Part shown: piece after piece, positions 23,535 through 35,852 of the stretch
How the letters are laid out: every line of letters begins with the position of its first letter
Numbering within the stretch: the stretch's first letter is position 1
Assembly (NCBI GenBank): GCA_030847615.1
Contig: JAUMIR010000001.1
Location: forward strand, 267,901,187 to 267,965,186
Source of the DNA: Gambelia wislizenii
Lineage: Eukaryota; Chordata; Lepidosauria; Squamata; Crotaphytidae
Reading direction: 5' to 3'
Length of the DNA stretch: 64,000 nucleotides
Notes under the pieces: model-generated
Database searches by the model: none
Told to the model about the DNA's origin: nothing
What the model saw: only the letters and a program-made list of their open reading frames with translations
Program-made: the position numbers and the translations under genes

Positions 23535-26156
23535 CTCATTTTCTGTAGGTTTACTCAAAAAACAGTTTTTCCTCCATACCCTGATGTTTTAGGGAAAAAC
23601 TGCCATATGTTAAGGGAAATAAAATGTTTTCATGCAAATGAAATTTTTGTAAGAAGGTCTTGAAATAAAAAAAGTCCTGAAAATGCATAAAACACACATT
23701 ATTTTCCCTTCTGGAAGTAAACTATGCAGAATTTTGATATGTATAGCTTTACATCTGTAGTTTTATGAGAATAGTTGAGGGAGAGAGTGTTCAAACCTTA
23801 GAAACATCAATTATAGCTGACAAACTTTTCTCATGAACAGGATGGAGCTATTTTGCTAATAATTGGATCAACATATTTAGCATGCGTTAAAAAAATATGT
23901 AGACAACCCAATATAAGAATAAAGGATTGCTTTCTTTGCAGCAGACTTCCATAATTCAGCTTTCCTCAAGATAATGTTATATTTTTATCTAATCCCTGTT
24001 TGGGAATTGCTAAATTCTTTTGCTGCAGTGATTTCCTTCTAGCAGTGAGTTATATAATTCAGTTTTCCTTAAGCTATATACAGGCATTGACTCTGGAGGT
24101 AGTATTTCCTGGATGGGTGGGGTAGAAATTGAAATCCTAATAACCTCTGGATATTCAAGGACAAGAGAAGTGTTTATTTTGCTAATAATCAGATTAAATA
24201 TTTAAAGTGAACAACAACATATGTAAACCAGTACAATATAACAAGAAGAACATGCAGTATTTAAACCACCCAAGTACAGTAGTTGCTTTTAATTTTAAAG
24301 ACATTTTGTATTCCCTGTAAGTGGCGCCATTTCAGATTTCTTCTAAAATCTTCTGTCTCCAAGGTAAAATACACAGAGCGTCCTCGCTTGCATTCTCTCC
24401 CATCTCTCTGGAACTCAACCACACTTTCTAATTATAACCCCTCCCTCCTGAACGCTTTTCAGAAACTTAAACTGAATTTATGAAGCTGATTGGATAAAGA
24501 GGGCTGAAAACTTACTTTAAAAAAAAAAAATCAAATCCTTATATTACCACCGGAACACAGCCCATACAAGACTTCCTCCCTGACCTTAGACAATAAAGAG
24601 GTGGACTATTTATGATGCTGCTGCAGGTGGACAATCCAACTCTACATTCCTATAAGTACACAGGCTGGAATCCAGATATGTGGACATAAGTGGAGATTAT
24701 TCTCTTTATGTCTGGTTTTAGATGTTGCACAAGGAGCTATTAACTAGCTCCTTGCACAATGTACAATCCCCCAAGCAAGTTGCTGGAGATATGGATCTGT
24801 CCTCCTAGCAGCAAAACAATAGTTGGATGCTGCCTGGTCAGTACCCCTAGGGCTTGACAACTGAATATACTCCAGACAATTTGATCTAGGAATTCAGCCA
24901 CAGTTTGATTTCACAGTTTGATCTCAGCCTTTCTACCTCAGTACTAGTACAGACAGTCCTCATACCAACCTTTTCTACACCACTAAGTTTCAGATCAATC
25001 CAATGAGTTGTTTTCTGAGAATAAGCCATTGAACCTACTGCCCTGTTACATTTCTGATTATAATAGCAGATGTGCTTCATCTACCTTGGGCTTAAAATAG
25101 GGCCATGACTGTGACTCTATAATCATTACCATAATTTACATCAGAAGCAATTATGAAGGTCCTCAGCTACTTCCCTCCAAATATCAGTAGCCCAAATTTG
25201 TTTGTTTTTCTCTGTATCCTCTCATTAAAACCCTCTCCAAGGATAATGCTGACAAACAGCCCATTGGAACTCAAGGAATAATCCACTACTATGGCCAGGC
25301 TTACAGTATTGTCCACTTCATCAATTTTAAATTATGCTGTTTAAAATTTGGGAGGCTGTTCTGGCTAAAATGTTCTTGATACCCTTAATGCATTAATATC
25401 CCTGCTCTAAATTACACAGGTTGGTCATCAGGCCACAATACAGGAATGACAATTACAATTATCCTACTTAATGAAGTTTGCAGGGCAAACCCAGGACCTT
25501 TACTGTAAATCTGCATTTCTATCTCTAGCTAATAGTTGGCTACAACCCAAGAAGATATCTCTACAAACAAGGTAACCCCTTGCAGCTGACTTTGGGTTGC
25601 CAGGCTCTTCCAAAAATGCAAATCCCTAGAAACTTCTCTATATGGATTTCATGTAAGTATTAATATAATGCCTAAGCTCTTGTTAAGAATGGGCAGCTTG
25701 CCCTCTATAGCCAACTGCTATAGTATGGAAATCCCTTTATTTAATTGCCACTATCCCACATTTACAGTAAGATAACTAAGTGCAAAATGTAGCCCTGAGA
25801 TAATGAGACTTTTCCTCACTTTCACTGTTGATCAAAGTGTAGGCATCTCCATAGGGCAGCCATTAAACAAATGGTTCTTTTAGGAGTTTGACTAGAATTT
25901 CCCATGTTTCTTCCTTTGTAAACCCTAGCGCTCTGCCCAAAAGTACACATTTGTTACCTTCAGAAATGATTGTGTCCTAGGCTGAAATATAGTGTAAGAG
26001 GTCTGGAGGCACATTCATTGCATGCTGAGGATTTGTTTTCAGGTCAAAGAATGCAGATTCAAGCCACTTTTGAAACACTTAGACTACGTATACATCTCTC
26101 TTCATCCTTAGTGTACCAATGGAGAAGTGATGAGGTCATTTCCATTTAGTTACTTA
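23535..26156. other. anonymous AT-rich intergenic DNA
   Basis: No gene and no repeat that I can name. A near-inverted short pair, CAAGGAGCTATTAACTAGCTCCTTG, lies at 24729-24753. Confidence 0.5.
24729..24753. repeat. short perfect palindrome
   Basis: CAAGGAGCTA, then a 5-base spacer, then TAGCTCCTTG. The two 10-bp arms are perfect. It is isolated and has no associated gene. Confidence 0.7.
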
Positions 26157-26158
26157 TA

Positions 26159-26382
26159 CAGTTGTCCCTTCATATTCGCTGGGGTTTGGTTCCAGGACTC
26201 CCCGTGGATACCAAAATCCATGAATACTCAAGTCCCATTATATGCAATGGCATAGCAAAATGGTGTCCCTTATATAAGATGGCAAAATCAAGCTTGGCTT
26301 TTTGGATTATAGTCGTCCCTTCACATTTGCGGGGGTTACTGGAACAAGACCCCCGCGAAAATAAAAGCAGCCTTTCTAAACA

Positions 26383-26417
<35 letters not shown>

Positions 26418-27372
26418 ACTGACCTAGCCTCTGAGCATTTAAGGAGGAAAGAAAAGCACAGCCCCATGCTGTGAGCACACAAGCAAAGTCGCCCCCTTGC
26501 CACTCCCCTCTCTGTGTTTTAACAAACTGAATTGCTTCTTTAAAACTCACATTTTGCCCCATGTCTCCTCATGGCCCAAAGAAAGGCACAGCCGCATGCT
26601 TACCACCCCCTCTCTGTGTCTCAACAAACGGAATTTAAAACTCAGCTTCTTTAAAACTCACGTTTCAAACCTTTCCTACACACATTCACACACAGGGAAG
26701 GTGTGGGTGGCATCTCCCAGCAAGCAACCGGACCCAGCCTCTGTGCATTTAAGGAGGAAAGCTTCCTGCTGCCCAAAAGAAACGCACAGTCCCATACTGT
26801 GAGCACACAAGCTTTCCTCCTTAAATGCTGAGAGGCTGGGTTGCTGGGAGATCCACCTGTATCTTCCCTGTGTGTGAATGTGTGTAGGAAAAGTTCAAAA
26901 TGTGAGTTTTAAAGAAGCAGAGTTTTAAATTCAGTTTGTTGAGACACAGAGAGGGGTGGTAAGCATGCGGCTGTGCCTTTCTTTGGGCCATGAGGAGAGA
27001 TGGGGCGAAACGTGAGTTTTAAAGAAGCAATTCAGTTTGTTAAAACACAGAGAGGGGGGTGGCAAGGGGGGACTTTGCTTGCATGCTCACAGCATGGGGC
27101 TGTGCTTTTCTTTCGCTTTAGACCCTATGAGGCTGATGGGGGGGTTGGTTGCTTGCTGGGATCTTCCCTGTGTGTGTATGTGTGCAGGAAGTTTTCCTCC
27201 TTAAATGCTCAGAGGCTGCATTGGGGAGAGCAGGGGGAGGGGGAAAGGAATTTCCGCAAATACATAAAACCGCAAAAGTCAAAGCCGCGAATGTAAAGGG
27301 ACAACTGTATTATTTTTTAAAGAATATTTTCAAACCATGAATACTTAAATCCATGATACAGAGGGACAATTG
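26159..27372 (-). mobile_element. mariner-type MITE split by a nested MITE
   Basis: The outer ends CAGTTGTCCCTTCATATTCG and the complement of CAATTGTCCCTCTGTATCAT are flanked by TA on both sides (26157-26158, 27373-27374). Removing 26310-27307 and one TA leaves about 212 bp that align end to end with the reverse complement of the 216-bp element at 23317-23532. This shows an older element invaded by another. Confidence 0.85.
26310..27307. mobile_element. nested fold-back MITE, about 1 kb
   Basis: The ends are TAGTCGTCCCTTCACATTTG at the left and the complement of CAGTTGTCCCTTTACATTCG at the right, with TA at 26308-26309 and 27308-27309. Most of the interior is a long inverted repeat: the left arm at about 26446-26762 and the right arm at about 26813-27121, around a loop of roughly 50 bp. 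It also holds a (CA)n run at 26388-26413. The ORFs through it are by-products of the palindrome and have no domains. Confidence 0.85.
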
Positions 27373-27374
27373 TA

Positions 27375-29085
27375 TCTTGCTTTCCCCTTCTCCCTATTTT
27401 ATCATGGCAACAACCTTGTTTGATAGAGTAAGTTAAGAGACTTTGATTAGGCCAAGGTCACTTAGCAAGTTTAATGAAAAATAAAGTAATGAATGGCATC
27501 TTGTCACAATGGATACATACTACTTCCACTGTCAGAGGCAATATGCCTGTGAACTCCATTTCTTTAGGAACATGAGTGGCATGTTGTTGCTTTGTTCAAG
27601 TCCTTCTGGAGCCCTTCTCACTGTCATCTGGTTGGCCACTTTGCATACAGAATGTTGGACTAGAAAGGCTTTTGGTCTGGGGCCTTTCACAGTATACAAC
27701 TGAGAGCTACGTTTCCACCTTAACCACCATGACCGCATCTTATAGATTCCAGCCAAATTTAGCACCAGCCAAATTTAGAAGGTTGCAACTGTTCCCAACG
27801 TGGAGGGAGCACATATACAGTACTTGTCTGCTGTACTGGTTTCAAAAATGAAGAGCTTACTATCTCTTGGGGTGTGGTGTGGTGGGGGACAAGGTGACAA
27901 ACCTAATTCAGCACAACAAATATAAGATGAATAGTCAAACCCAGACTTTCCAGTGTGAAGCAGTCCAAGTCCTCCCCTTGGCTTGACAAATCTGCCAGTT
28001 TGGGTTTCTCTCTTGCATATGAATTTTTGTAAATCTCAAGTTCTTTCCATTTAGTTCTTATCAAAACCAAACCAACACAAAATTCTCATGTAGCTATTGA
28101 GATGGTTCCATGAGGTAGAGCAAAAAAATTCCCCACCCTGTTCCAGATCAAGTCAACCAAGTTATTTCAGCTTGCAAGGCAGAAAAATCCCATGAGGGCC
28201 TGTCCCCTAACATTTGCTGCTTTCAAGATACCCAACATCCATTGCCTGAAGCAGCCACCTCCCTCAGACTAATGGTTGGGCTTTGGCTCTGACAAGTATG
28301 AGTTTGAGTTTCCTCAGGTCTGTGGTCATGCCACAAAACAATGTCAAACAGAACTATTGCCAGTTTATGGTAATTCACCTATGAACTGCTTTACCCATTA
28401 GTCAGCAGTTATTTCAAAATTAAACTTTACTAACTCTGGTAACTATTAATTTATGGAGACAACTAATTCATTATCTTGTAACAATCCCTAGAACTAACAT
28501 CTGCTCCATTCTTTGTACCATAGTCATTTATTCCCAACAGGGATGTTTAAAGAAAGCAATACATCTTTTTTTAAAAAAGTGGGGGAATATGATTGGGTAA
28601 GAATCTGTTCACGCAAGCTTTTTCTCTGAAGCATTTAGCCATTAAGCCAGCTTTCTTAATAAACTAAATCTGTCTTTTGGAACCACACATTTAACATGTG
28701 TCCTTTACTTTTGACACCTTGATTATCACTAGAGAACTCAATCACACCTCAACTGTAGCTCAGCATTCTGAATGCTAATTATCATGCCTCATTGCATTCA
28801 TTCCACTAATGCACCTTACTATTGCAGTGTCCTCAAGTTGGCACATGATAGCTGTGTACCCCGCACTTTACTATATAGGAAACATCACAATAGAATATTA
28901 GACCTGATACTGTAGATATTCCCCACTGCATATCCTCATTTGGCAGACCCTTCCTATGCTTTGCTCATTAGAGGGCTCCACGTGCAACTGCCATCTGAGG
29001 TGGGAGGAAAGGTATGTATATGGGATGGGACCCTTTTGGGTACACAGTTCACACCATGGAAATCTGAGGAAAACAGGGGCCCATT
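27375..29085. other. anonymous intergenic DNA
   Basis: No gene or nameable repeat is visible. The GTGTGGTGTGGTGGGG stretch at 27872-27887 is low complexity. Confidence 0.5.
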
Positions 29086-29278
29086 CATACCAAACAATTA
29101 TACTGCTATGGTTCCAATGTATCTGCCATGACAACATCTCATGGAATCCTGGGATTCGCAGTTTAGGGGGGGGGGCTGTGGAATCTCAGCCAGGGAGCTC
29201 TTCTAGTGGCTCTTGACCAAACTGCCAATCCCGGGATTCCACAGAATGCAGCAATGGCAGTGAAAGTGTCATCATCCT
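29083..29278. repeat. hAT-like palindromic MITE
   Basis: Arms of about 42 bp, 29124-29166 and 29218-29258, contain GGAATCCTGGGATT and its complement. They flank a G-rich loop that includes a run of nine G at 29165-29173. It belongs to the same family as the element at 8498-8672. Confidence 0.65.
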
Positions 29279-31011
29279 TGCTTGTTGAACTTGGTGCTTT
29301 GATGCTTTTGTTTGTTATGATGTTGTTTCCCTTTGTTCAGATTATTATTTTTTTAGGTGATGGTATTTATTTCAATGAAATTTAGATTAATGTTTGTAAT
29401 TATTTACCTGTGTAATAGTCTGAAAGACATTTGTATGACTAGTTATTGATTATTTGTTATGTTAAATGGAGTGCAATTCTGGTAAATAAACCAGAAAAAT
29501 GTAGGCTTTCCTAACAGTAGTAAGCAACTTTGGAGATCTAATTAATAGTAAGCAACTTTGGAGATCTAATTGGACAGAAAGGCAGGACTTAACACTTAAA
29601 AAAATAAGCTTGGCTCCTGTATAAAGTTGGTGGAGCACAGAGTTCTGCCAATGCACTTAATGGGGAGTGTGGGATCTCAGAGAAAGAAGATGGAGGTAGC
29701 CATTTTGGTGGCTTTCCTTATATACTATGTGGTCAATCAGTGGAGATTCAGTTCAGGGCAGAGTTTGCTGGGCACTTGGAACTGGACTTCCTAGATATCT
29801 CCCTGTATGAAGCTACAGTTGCACTGCTGTAGTGGTCCAAAATGATTCCAGCCATAGTGTGTAAAGTAGACCTTTCTTCAGTTGTTGTCCTTCAGGCTTC
29901 CAGGTGTCTTTATTGATGTTCATGCAGACAGGACTTATAGTATTAAAGAATTCAGGATCTTCAGTCCTGGTAAATGTCAACTCAGTGTCTGAGAACCATG
30001 GAATGGTAGGGAAAAAATAATCAAAGTGCATGAGACAGCAAGGCAAAAGACAGAAAGCATAACACTGAAGGGAGCACTGATAGCCTTTTTGGACATGTGG
30101 CTATTAATCTCACATCTTGAGACCCTTGGCATTTGTCAGAGGCATTTACAATTGAATTGTATTATAGATGGAAATTCATCTCTGCACGGGGAGTTCCTGA
30201 CAACCCTCTTGTCTTTTAGCTGCTCTCCCAGATCTATCAAGCAATTGTCAGAATTTATGGCTCACTCCCATACAGTCACAATTCTCTAAGGACATAAAAC
30301 CAATGCAATTTTGCTATGACTTTATACTGTTCCCTGCTCAGGACAAAGAGCAAAAGTAAACTTATGAGGCATTCAGTGCAGGAAAGAAAAAACTTCAGGG
30401 CTGGGCCTGGTTCCAGTGTACCTCATGAATCACAACTGGCACTTCAGCTAAGTTGTGGAATTGTTATTAGAGGTTAAGAAGAACCCCATACAATTATCAT
30501 GAGCAGGCACCATCTACAGTGTGGAGAGCCATCTCGTCCTAAGAGGATGGGAAAAGAAGAGCTACTGCTCCCATCCAGCTCTTAGTTGCAGCTCTTCCTT
30601 TCCCAATTTTTGCTAAAAGAGTTTCAACTTGCCATGAGAGAATGGGTAGAAATCTCGTAAGGGAGATGTATAAGGGAAAGAGAAACAAGAGGAGGAGGAG
30701 ACAGGTCAGCAAAAACATGCTACTCCAGAAGGACAATAGGTGCAATTAGTGCCAACCCTAGCATCAGCACGGGTAAGGTGTTTACCTCAGGTAGTGGGGT
30801 GCTGAGTTGACATATTTGCCACTCCTTGCCATACATTTGCAGAAACCTCCTCTCTCTGGAGAGCTACCATGGCTTCATGCAGCTATCCAGAGCTGGAAAT
30901 TCTCTGGGTTGTACTTCTCACCACCCCACCAAGAAGAGATAGGAGGAACCTCTGTACTCTCACCACTGCCAGTGGCTGCTGTCCTGTACACATCCAGCTA
31001 TACAGAGCTAG
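29279..31011. other. anonymous intergenic DNA
   Basis: No gene is recognised. A 35-bp direct duplication containing TAGTAAGCAACTTTGGAGAT is present at 29515-29573. Otherwise featureless. Confidence 0.5.
29515..29573. repeat. two-copy short tandem duplication
   Basis: The phrase AGTAAGCAACTTTGGAGATC followed by TAATT occurs twice with about 28 bp spacing. This is a simple recent slippage-type duplication. Confidence 0.8.
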
Positions 31012-31830
31012 AGGGTCCTTGGAACCAGATCCTCATCATGGGAAGAATGAATAGAGAAGGAGAGCAGCTTCTGGACAGCAAGTTTCCTGCCAGTTTCCTG
31101 CCAGGGAGAAGAAGGAAGCAACTTCTGGACAGCCATTCTGACTGGGGAGATTGAATTTTTTAAAAAAAAACTGTTGGGAGAGGCTGCTTGTTGCTGAGGG
31201 GCTTGAACTTCTGACCTTGCCCTTTTACCCTCAAGAGCCTTCCTGTGAGTCACACCTGTGAGTCACACCTGTGAGTCATTAGGGGGTGGAGCTGGGAGCC
31301 TAGCTCTATATAAGTCCTTGCAGAGGCTTTCCAGGCCAGTTTCCTGCCAGAGAGAAGGAGAGCAGCTTCTGGACAGCAAGTTTCCTGCCAGTTTCCTGCC
31401 AGGGAGAAGAAGGAAGCAACTTCTGGACAGCCATTCTGACTGGGGAGATTGAATTTTTTTTAAAAAAACTGTTGGGAGAGGCTGCTTGTTGTTGAGGGGC
31501 TTGAACTTCTGACCTTGCCCTTTTACCCTCAAGAGCCTTCCTGTGAGTCACACCTGTGAGTCACACCTGTGAGTCATTAGGGGGTGGAGCTGGGAGCCTA
31601 GCTCTATATAAGTCCTTGCAGAGGCTTTCCAGGCCAGTTTCCTGCCAGAGAGAAGGAGAGCAGCTTCTGGACAGCAAGTTTCCTGCCAGTTTCCTGCCAG
31701 GGAGAAGAAGGAAGCAACTTCTGGACAGCCATTCTGACTGGGGAGATTGAATTTTTTAAAAAAAACTGTTGGGAGAGGCTGCTTGTTGCTGAGGGGCTTG
31801 AACTTCTGACCTTGCCCTTTTACCCTCAAG
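31012..31830 (+). promoter_or_regulatory. CR1 5' monomer array with TATA boxes
   Basis: Nearly identical monomers follow each other: the landmark AGAGAAGGAGAGCAGC recurs at about 31053, 31352 and 31650, and GTCATTAGGGGGTGGAGC at 31275 and 31573, giving a period near 298 bp. The second and third units each contain TCTATATAAGTCC (31304 and 31602). Each ends with an A/T-rich stretch and CTTGAACTTCTGACCTTGCC. Tandem promoter-bearing monomers would let the element keep a promoter when one is lost by truncation. The promoter role is inferred from the TATA box and the 5' position. Confidence 0.75.
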
Positions 31831-31957
31831 AGCCAGAGGCGCGCGCCTAACGGCGCGCAAATTTCAGTAACCAAACAAAAATACAGCATACCTAAAAGTA
31901 CAGCTTAGCATTCTCATCATTAACTGAGAGTTCTTAGATTACCTAAAAGCTCTCACC

Positions 31958-32935
31958 ATGGACACTGAGGGGACTGCAGCAGTCACTTGCAACACTTGTG
32001 CGATGTTTGTATTCTTGTCTACAGACGTGGAGAACTTCACATGCACCAAATGCAAGCTGGTAGCCCTCTTGGAGGAGAAAGTACAGCAGCTGGAGACACG
32101 GGTAGCTACACTTCAACAGATTCGTGAGCAAGAGGTTTTCCTGGACAGAACAGAACGAACAGTCTTGGATGGGGATCGCACAGAGGAAGTGGCTGTGGAG
32201 GAGAGGGTCACTACACGGACACAGGAAGTAGACAGCTGGAGGAATGTCACACACAGAACAAGAAAATCCAGGGATTCTTCCAGCAGCTTGCAGCTACAGA
32301 ATCGATTCAAAGCCCTTTCCCTTATCAAGGACAACGAGGAAGAACAGCATGGACAGACTTCAGGGGTAGAGCAGGGGACCTTGAGAGGACCACCGCAAGG
32401 AACAGCAGCTGTGAAGCCTCAGCAGAGGCGTGTGGTGGTGGTGGGGGACTCCTTGCTGAGGGGTACAGAATCAGTGGTATGTGGGCCTGACAAGATGACT
32501 CGGGAGGTGTGTTGTCTCCCTGGGGCAAAGATCTGTGATGTGACCGAGAGGCTGACAAGACTCGTCAAGCCTACGGATCATTACCCCTTCCTTTTGGTCC
32601 ATGTGGGAACCAATGATACTGCAAGGCACAGCTTTCCCAAGATCAGAAGAGATTATGAGGCCCTGGGGAGGAAGCTGAAAGAAATGAACGCACAGGTGGT
32701 CATCTCGTCTCTTCTGCCAGTTGAAGGGCATGGTCCAAGAAGGGAGAGGAAAATAGCCGACGTAAACAACTGGCTCCGTAGATGGTGTCGCCGAGAACAA
32801 ATTGGATTCTTGGATCATGGACTGCACTTCCATGCGGGGGGACTTCTGGCAAGAGATGGGGTGCATCTTACAACAGCTGGAAGAAACATTTTTGCCAACA
32901 GTCTCAAGAATTTGATCAGGAGGGCTTTAAACTGA
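31958..32935 (+). CDS. CR1 ORF1 protein: zinc finger, coiled coil, SGNH esterase
   Basis: An intact 325-residue ORF starting at ATG 31958. Residues Cys11, Cys14, Cys29 and Cys32 form a C-x2-C...C-x2-C zinc-binding motif, followed by a leucine/glutamate-rich coiled coil (about 33-75) and a charged linker. The C-terminal part is an SGNH-hydrolase (esterase) domain: the block with G-D-S and nucleophile Ser165, G-T-N-D at 217-220, and D-G-V-H-L with catalytic Asp300 and His303. In CR1, ORF1 proteins bind element RNA and are needed for transposition; the esterase may act on lipids or membranes, which is not settled. The stop at 32933-32935 lies five bases before the ORF2 ATG. All catalytic residues are present, so the protein could be functional. 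Confidence 0.92.
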   Translation: MDTEGTAAVTCNTCAMFVFLSTDVENFTCTKCKLVALLEEKVQQLETRVATLQQIREQEVFLDRTERTVLDGDRTEEVAVEERVTTRTQEVDSWRNVTHRTRKSRDSSSSLQLQNRFKALSLIKDNEEEQHGQTSGVEQGTLRGPPQGTAAVKPQQRRVVVVGDSLLRGTESVVCGPDKMTREVCCLPGAKICDVTERLTRLVKPTDHYPFLLVHVGTNDTARHSFPKIRRDYEALGRKLKEMNAQVVISSLLPVEGHGPRRERKIADVNNWLRRWCRREQIGFLDHGLHFHAGGLLARDGVHLTTAGRNIFANSLKNLIRRALN

Positions 32936-32940
32936 GTCAA

Positions 32941-35852
32941 ATGGGGGAGGGAGACAGTATTCTGGAAGGCAAAAGGGCTGGAGAAAATAGTCAAACTGTC
33001 ATAGAGGGAACAAGGCAAACAGCGCAAGGACCCAACAGTGGGAGGCAAAAAAACTTGCACAGGGAGCAAGTAAAGGGAACACATGGTCTCAGATGTCTTT
33101 ACACTAATGCACAGAGCATGGGAAATAAGCAAGATGAACTTGAACTCCTTGCACTACAAAACAAATATGATATAATAGGCGTTACTGAAACCTGGTGGGA
33201 CGAGTCTCATGATTGGAATGTAGGAATAGAGGGGTATAACCTTCATAGGAGAAACAGGCCAAACAGGAAAGGAGGAGGAATAGCATTATATGTCAGGGAT
33301 ATTTACACCAGTGAAGTGATCCATGACATCAATACTGGAAGCCAGGTGGAGAGCATCTGGATAAAAATTAAAGGGGAGGGAAACAACAGGGATGTTATTG
33401 TGGGACTCTACTACAGACCCCCAAATCAGACGGAGGAATTGGATGTTGCCTTTCTAGAACAGATGAACATACATGCAGAAAGGAGAGATGTAGTAGTGAT
33501 GGGTGACTTCAACTATCCTGATATTTGCTGGCAATCTAACTCAGCCAAAACTACAAGGTCTAGCAAATTCCTTACATGCCTGGAAGACAATTTCATGGTC
33601 CAAAAGGTGGAAGAGGCAACAAGGGGGTCAGCTATTTTAGATCTGATCCTAACCAACAGAGACGACCTGGTTAATGGGGTGCAAGTGGTGGGATCCTTAG
33701 GTGAGAGTGATCATGTTCTCCTGGAGTTGTTATACAATGGAAAGGAGAAGCCAGGCATAGTCAGACACGCATTCTTGACTTTAGGAGAGCTGATTTCAAT
33801 AAACTCAGGGAAATACTGGGGATGATCCCATGGTCAAGAATACTAAAAGAGAAGGGACCTCAAGACGGATGGGACTTTCTCAAAAGGGAGATACTGAAGG
33901 CACAATTTCAAACAGTACCATTGAGGAAGAAAAATGGGAGGTGTCTCAAGAAACCAGGATGGATGACTAAAGAACTTTCAATGGAGCTAAGTTTTAAACG
34001 GAACATGTATAGGAAATGGAAAAGGGGGGAAATGACCAAAGAAGAATTCAAACAGATAGCGAACACGTGTAGGAGTAAAGTCAGAAAAGCTAAAGCGCAG
34101 AATGAGCTCAGGCTTGCTAGGGAGGTTAAGAACAATAAAAAGGGTTTTTTTGGGTATGTCCGCAGCAAAAGGAGGAAGAAGGAAATGATAGGGCCGCTAC
34201 GTGGAGAAGATGGCAAAATGCTAACAGGGGACAGAGAAAAGGCAGAATTACTCAACACCTTCTTTGCCTCAGTGTTTTCAGAAAAGGAAAAGGAGGACCA
34301 ACCTGAGGAGAATGGAACAGAGGACACAATAGGGGAAATCCAGCTCAAAATAAGTAAAGAGGTAGTACAGGAATACCTTCTTAATCTAAATGAATTTAAA
34401 TCTCCAGGACCAGATGAACTACATCCAAGAGTATTAAAAGAGCTGGCAAATATAATCTCAGAGACATTGGCAATAATCTTTGAGAACTCCTGGAGAACAG
34501 GAGAAGTCCCAGCGGATTGGAGGAGGGCAAACGTTGTTCCCATCTTCAAAAAGGGGAAAAAAGAGGATCCCAACAACTATCGTCCAGTTAGTCTGACATC
34601 AATACCAGGGAAGATTCTAGAACAGATCATTAAACAGAGAGTCTGTGAACATTTAGAAGGCAATGCCATAATCACAAAAAGTCAGCATGGGTTTCAGAGA
34701 AACAAGTCATGCCAGACTAATCTGATCTCTTTTTTTGATAAAGTTACCAGCTTGGTAGATGAAGGGAATGCTGTGGACATTGCATACCTTGATTTCACTA
34801 AGGCCTTTGACAAGGTTCCCCATGACATTCTTGCAAACAAGCTTGTAGAATGTGGGCTAGACAAGTTAACTGTCCAATGGATTTGTAATTGGTTGACCGG
34901 CCGAACCCAAAGGGTGCTCAGCAGTGGCTCCTCTTCGTCTTGGAAAGATGTGACCAGTGGGGTGCCACAGGGTTCTGTCCTGGGCCCAGTGCTATTCAAC
35001 ATCTTTATCAATGACTTAGATGAGGGAATTAGGGGCATACTTATCAAATTTGCAGATGACACCAAATTGGGAGGAGTAGCTAATACCCTAGAGGACAGGA
35101 TCAAAATTCAGAATGACCTGGATAGACTGGAGAGCTGGGCCAAAGCTAACAAAATGAAATTCAATACAGAGAAATGTAAAGTACTGCATTTAGGGCGGAA
35201 AAATGAAATGCATAAATATAGGATGGGAGAGACCTGGCTGAATGAGACTACGTGCGAAAGGGATCTAGGAGTCCTAGTAGACCACAAGTTGAACATGAGC
35301 CAACAGTGTGATGCGGCAGCTAAAAAGGCCAATGCAATTTTGGGCTGTATCAATAGAAGTATAGTGTCTAGATCAAGGGAAGTAATAGTGCCGCTCTATT
35401 CTGCCTTGGTCAGACCTCACTTAGAATAGTGTGTCCAGTTCTGGGCACCACAATTCAGAAAGGATATTGACAAATTGGAGCGTGTCCAGAGAAGGGCAAC
35501 TAAAATGGTGAAAGGTCTAGAAACAATGCCTTATGAGGAGAGACTTAGGGAGCTGGGTATGTTTAGCCTGGAAAAAAGACGGTTTAGAGGCGATATGATA
35601 GCCCTGTTTAAGTATTTGAAGGGATGTCACGCTGAGGATGGAGCAGGCTTGTTTTCTGCTGCTCCAGAGACTGGAACACGGAGCAATGGGTGTAAGCTCC
35701 AGGAACAGAGATTCCACCTCGACATGAGGAGGAACTTTTTGACAGTAAGAGCTGTTCGGCAGTGGAACACACTCCCTCGGAGCGTGGTGGGGTCTCCTTC
35801 CTTGGAGGTCTTTAAACAGAGGCTGGATGGCCATCTGTCGGGGATGCTTTGA
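32941..35852 (+). pseudogene. CR1 ORF2: AP endonuclease and reverse transcriptase, two lesions
   Basis: The probable start is ATG 32941, five bases after the ORF1 stop, suggesting reinitiation or coupled translation. The AP-like endonuclease (about 33085-33760) shows [31 protein letters not shown] and S-D-H-V. A one-base loss near 33728 shifts the frame. The RT continues in frame from about 33825 to 35429 with S-P-G-P-D-E-L-H-P, N-Y-R-P-V-S-L-T-S, H-G-F-Q-R, Y-L-D-F-T-K-A-F-D-K-V, G-V-P-Q-G-S-V-L-G-P and the catalytic F-A-D-D-T-K-L. A Tyr codon changed to TAG at 35427-35429 separates the last 140 residues, which end at the TGA of 35850-35852. Apart from these two changes the protein is complete. 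Confidence 0.93.

Noticed and set aside
26170..26562. Overlapping ORFs on both strands at 26.2-27.3 kb with a shared peptide
   Set aside because: The shared peptide arises because the two arms are inverted copies in a MITE. No domain and no start context.
31055..31830. Regular repeats considered as a CRISPR-like or satellite array
   Set aside because: Units are contiguous 298-bp monomers without spacers and lie at the 5' end of a CR1.
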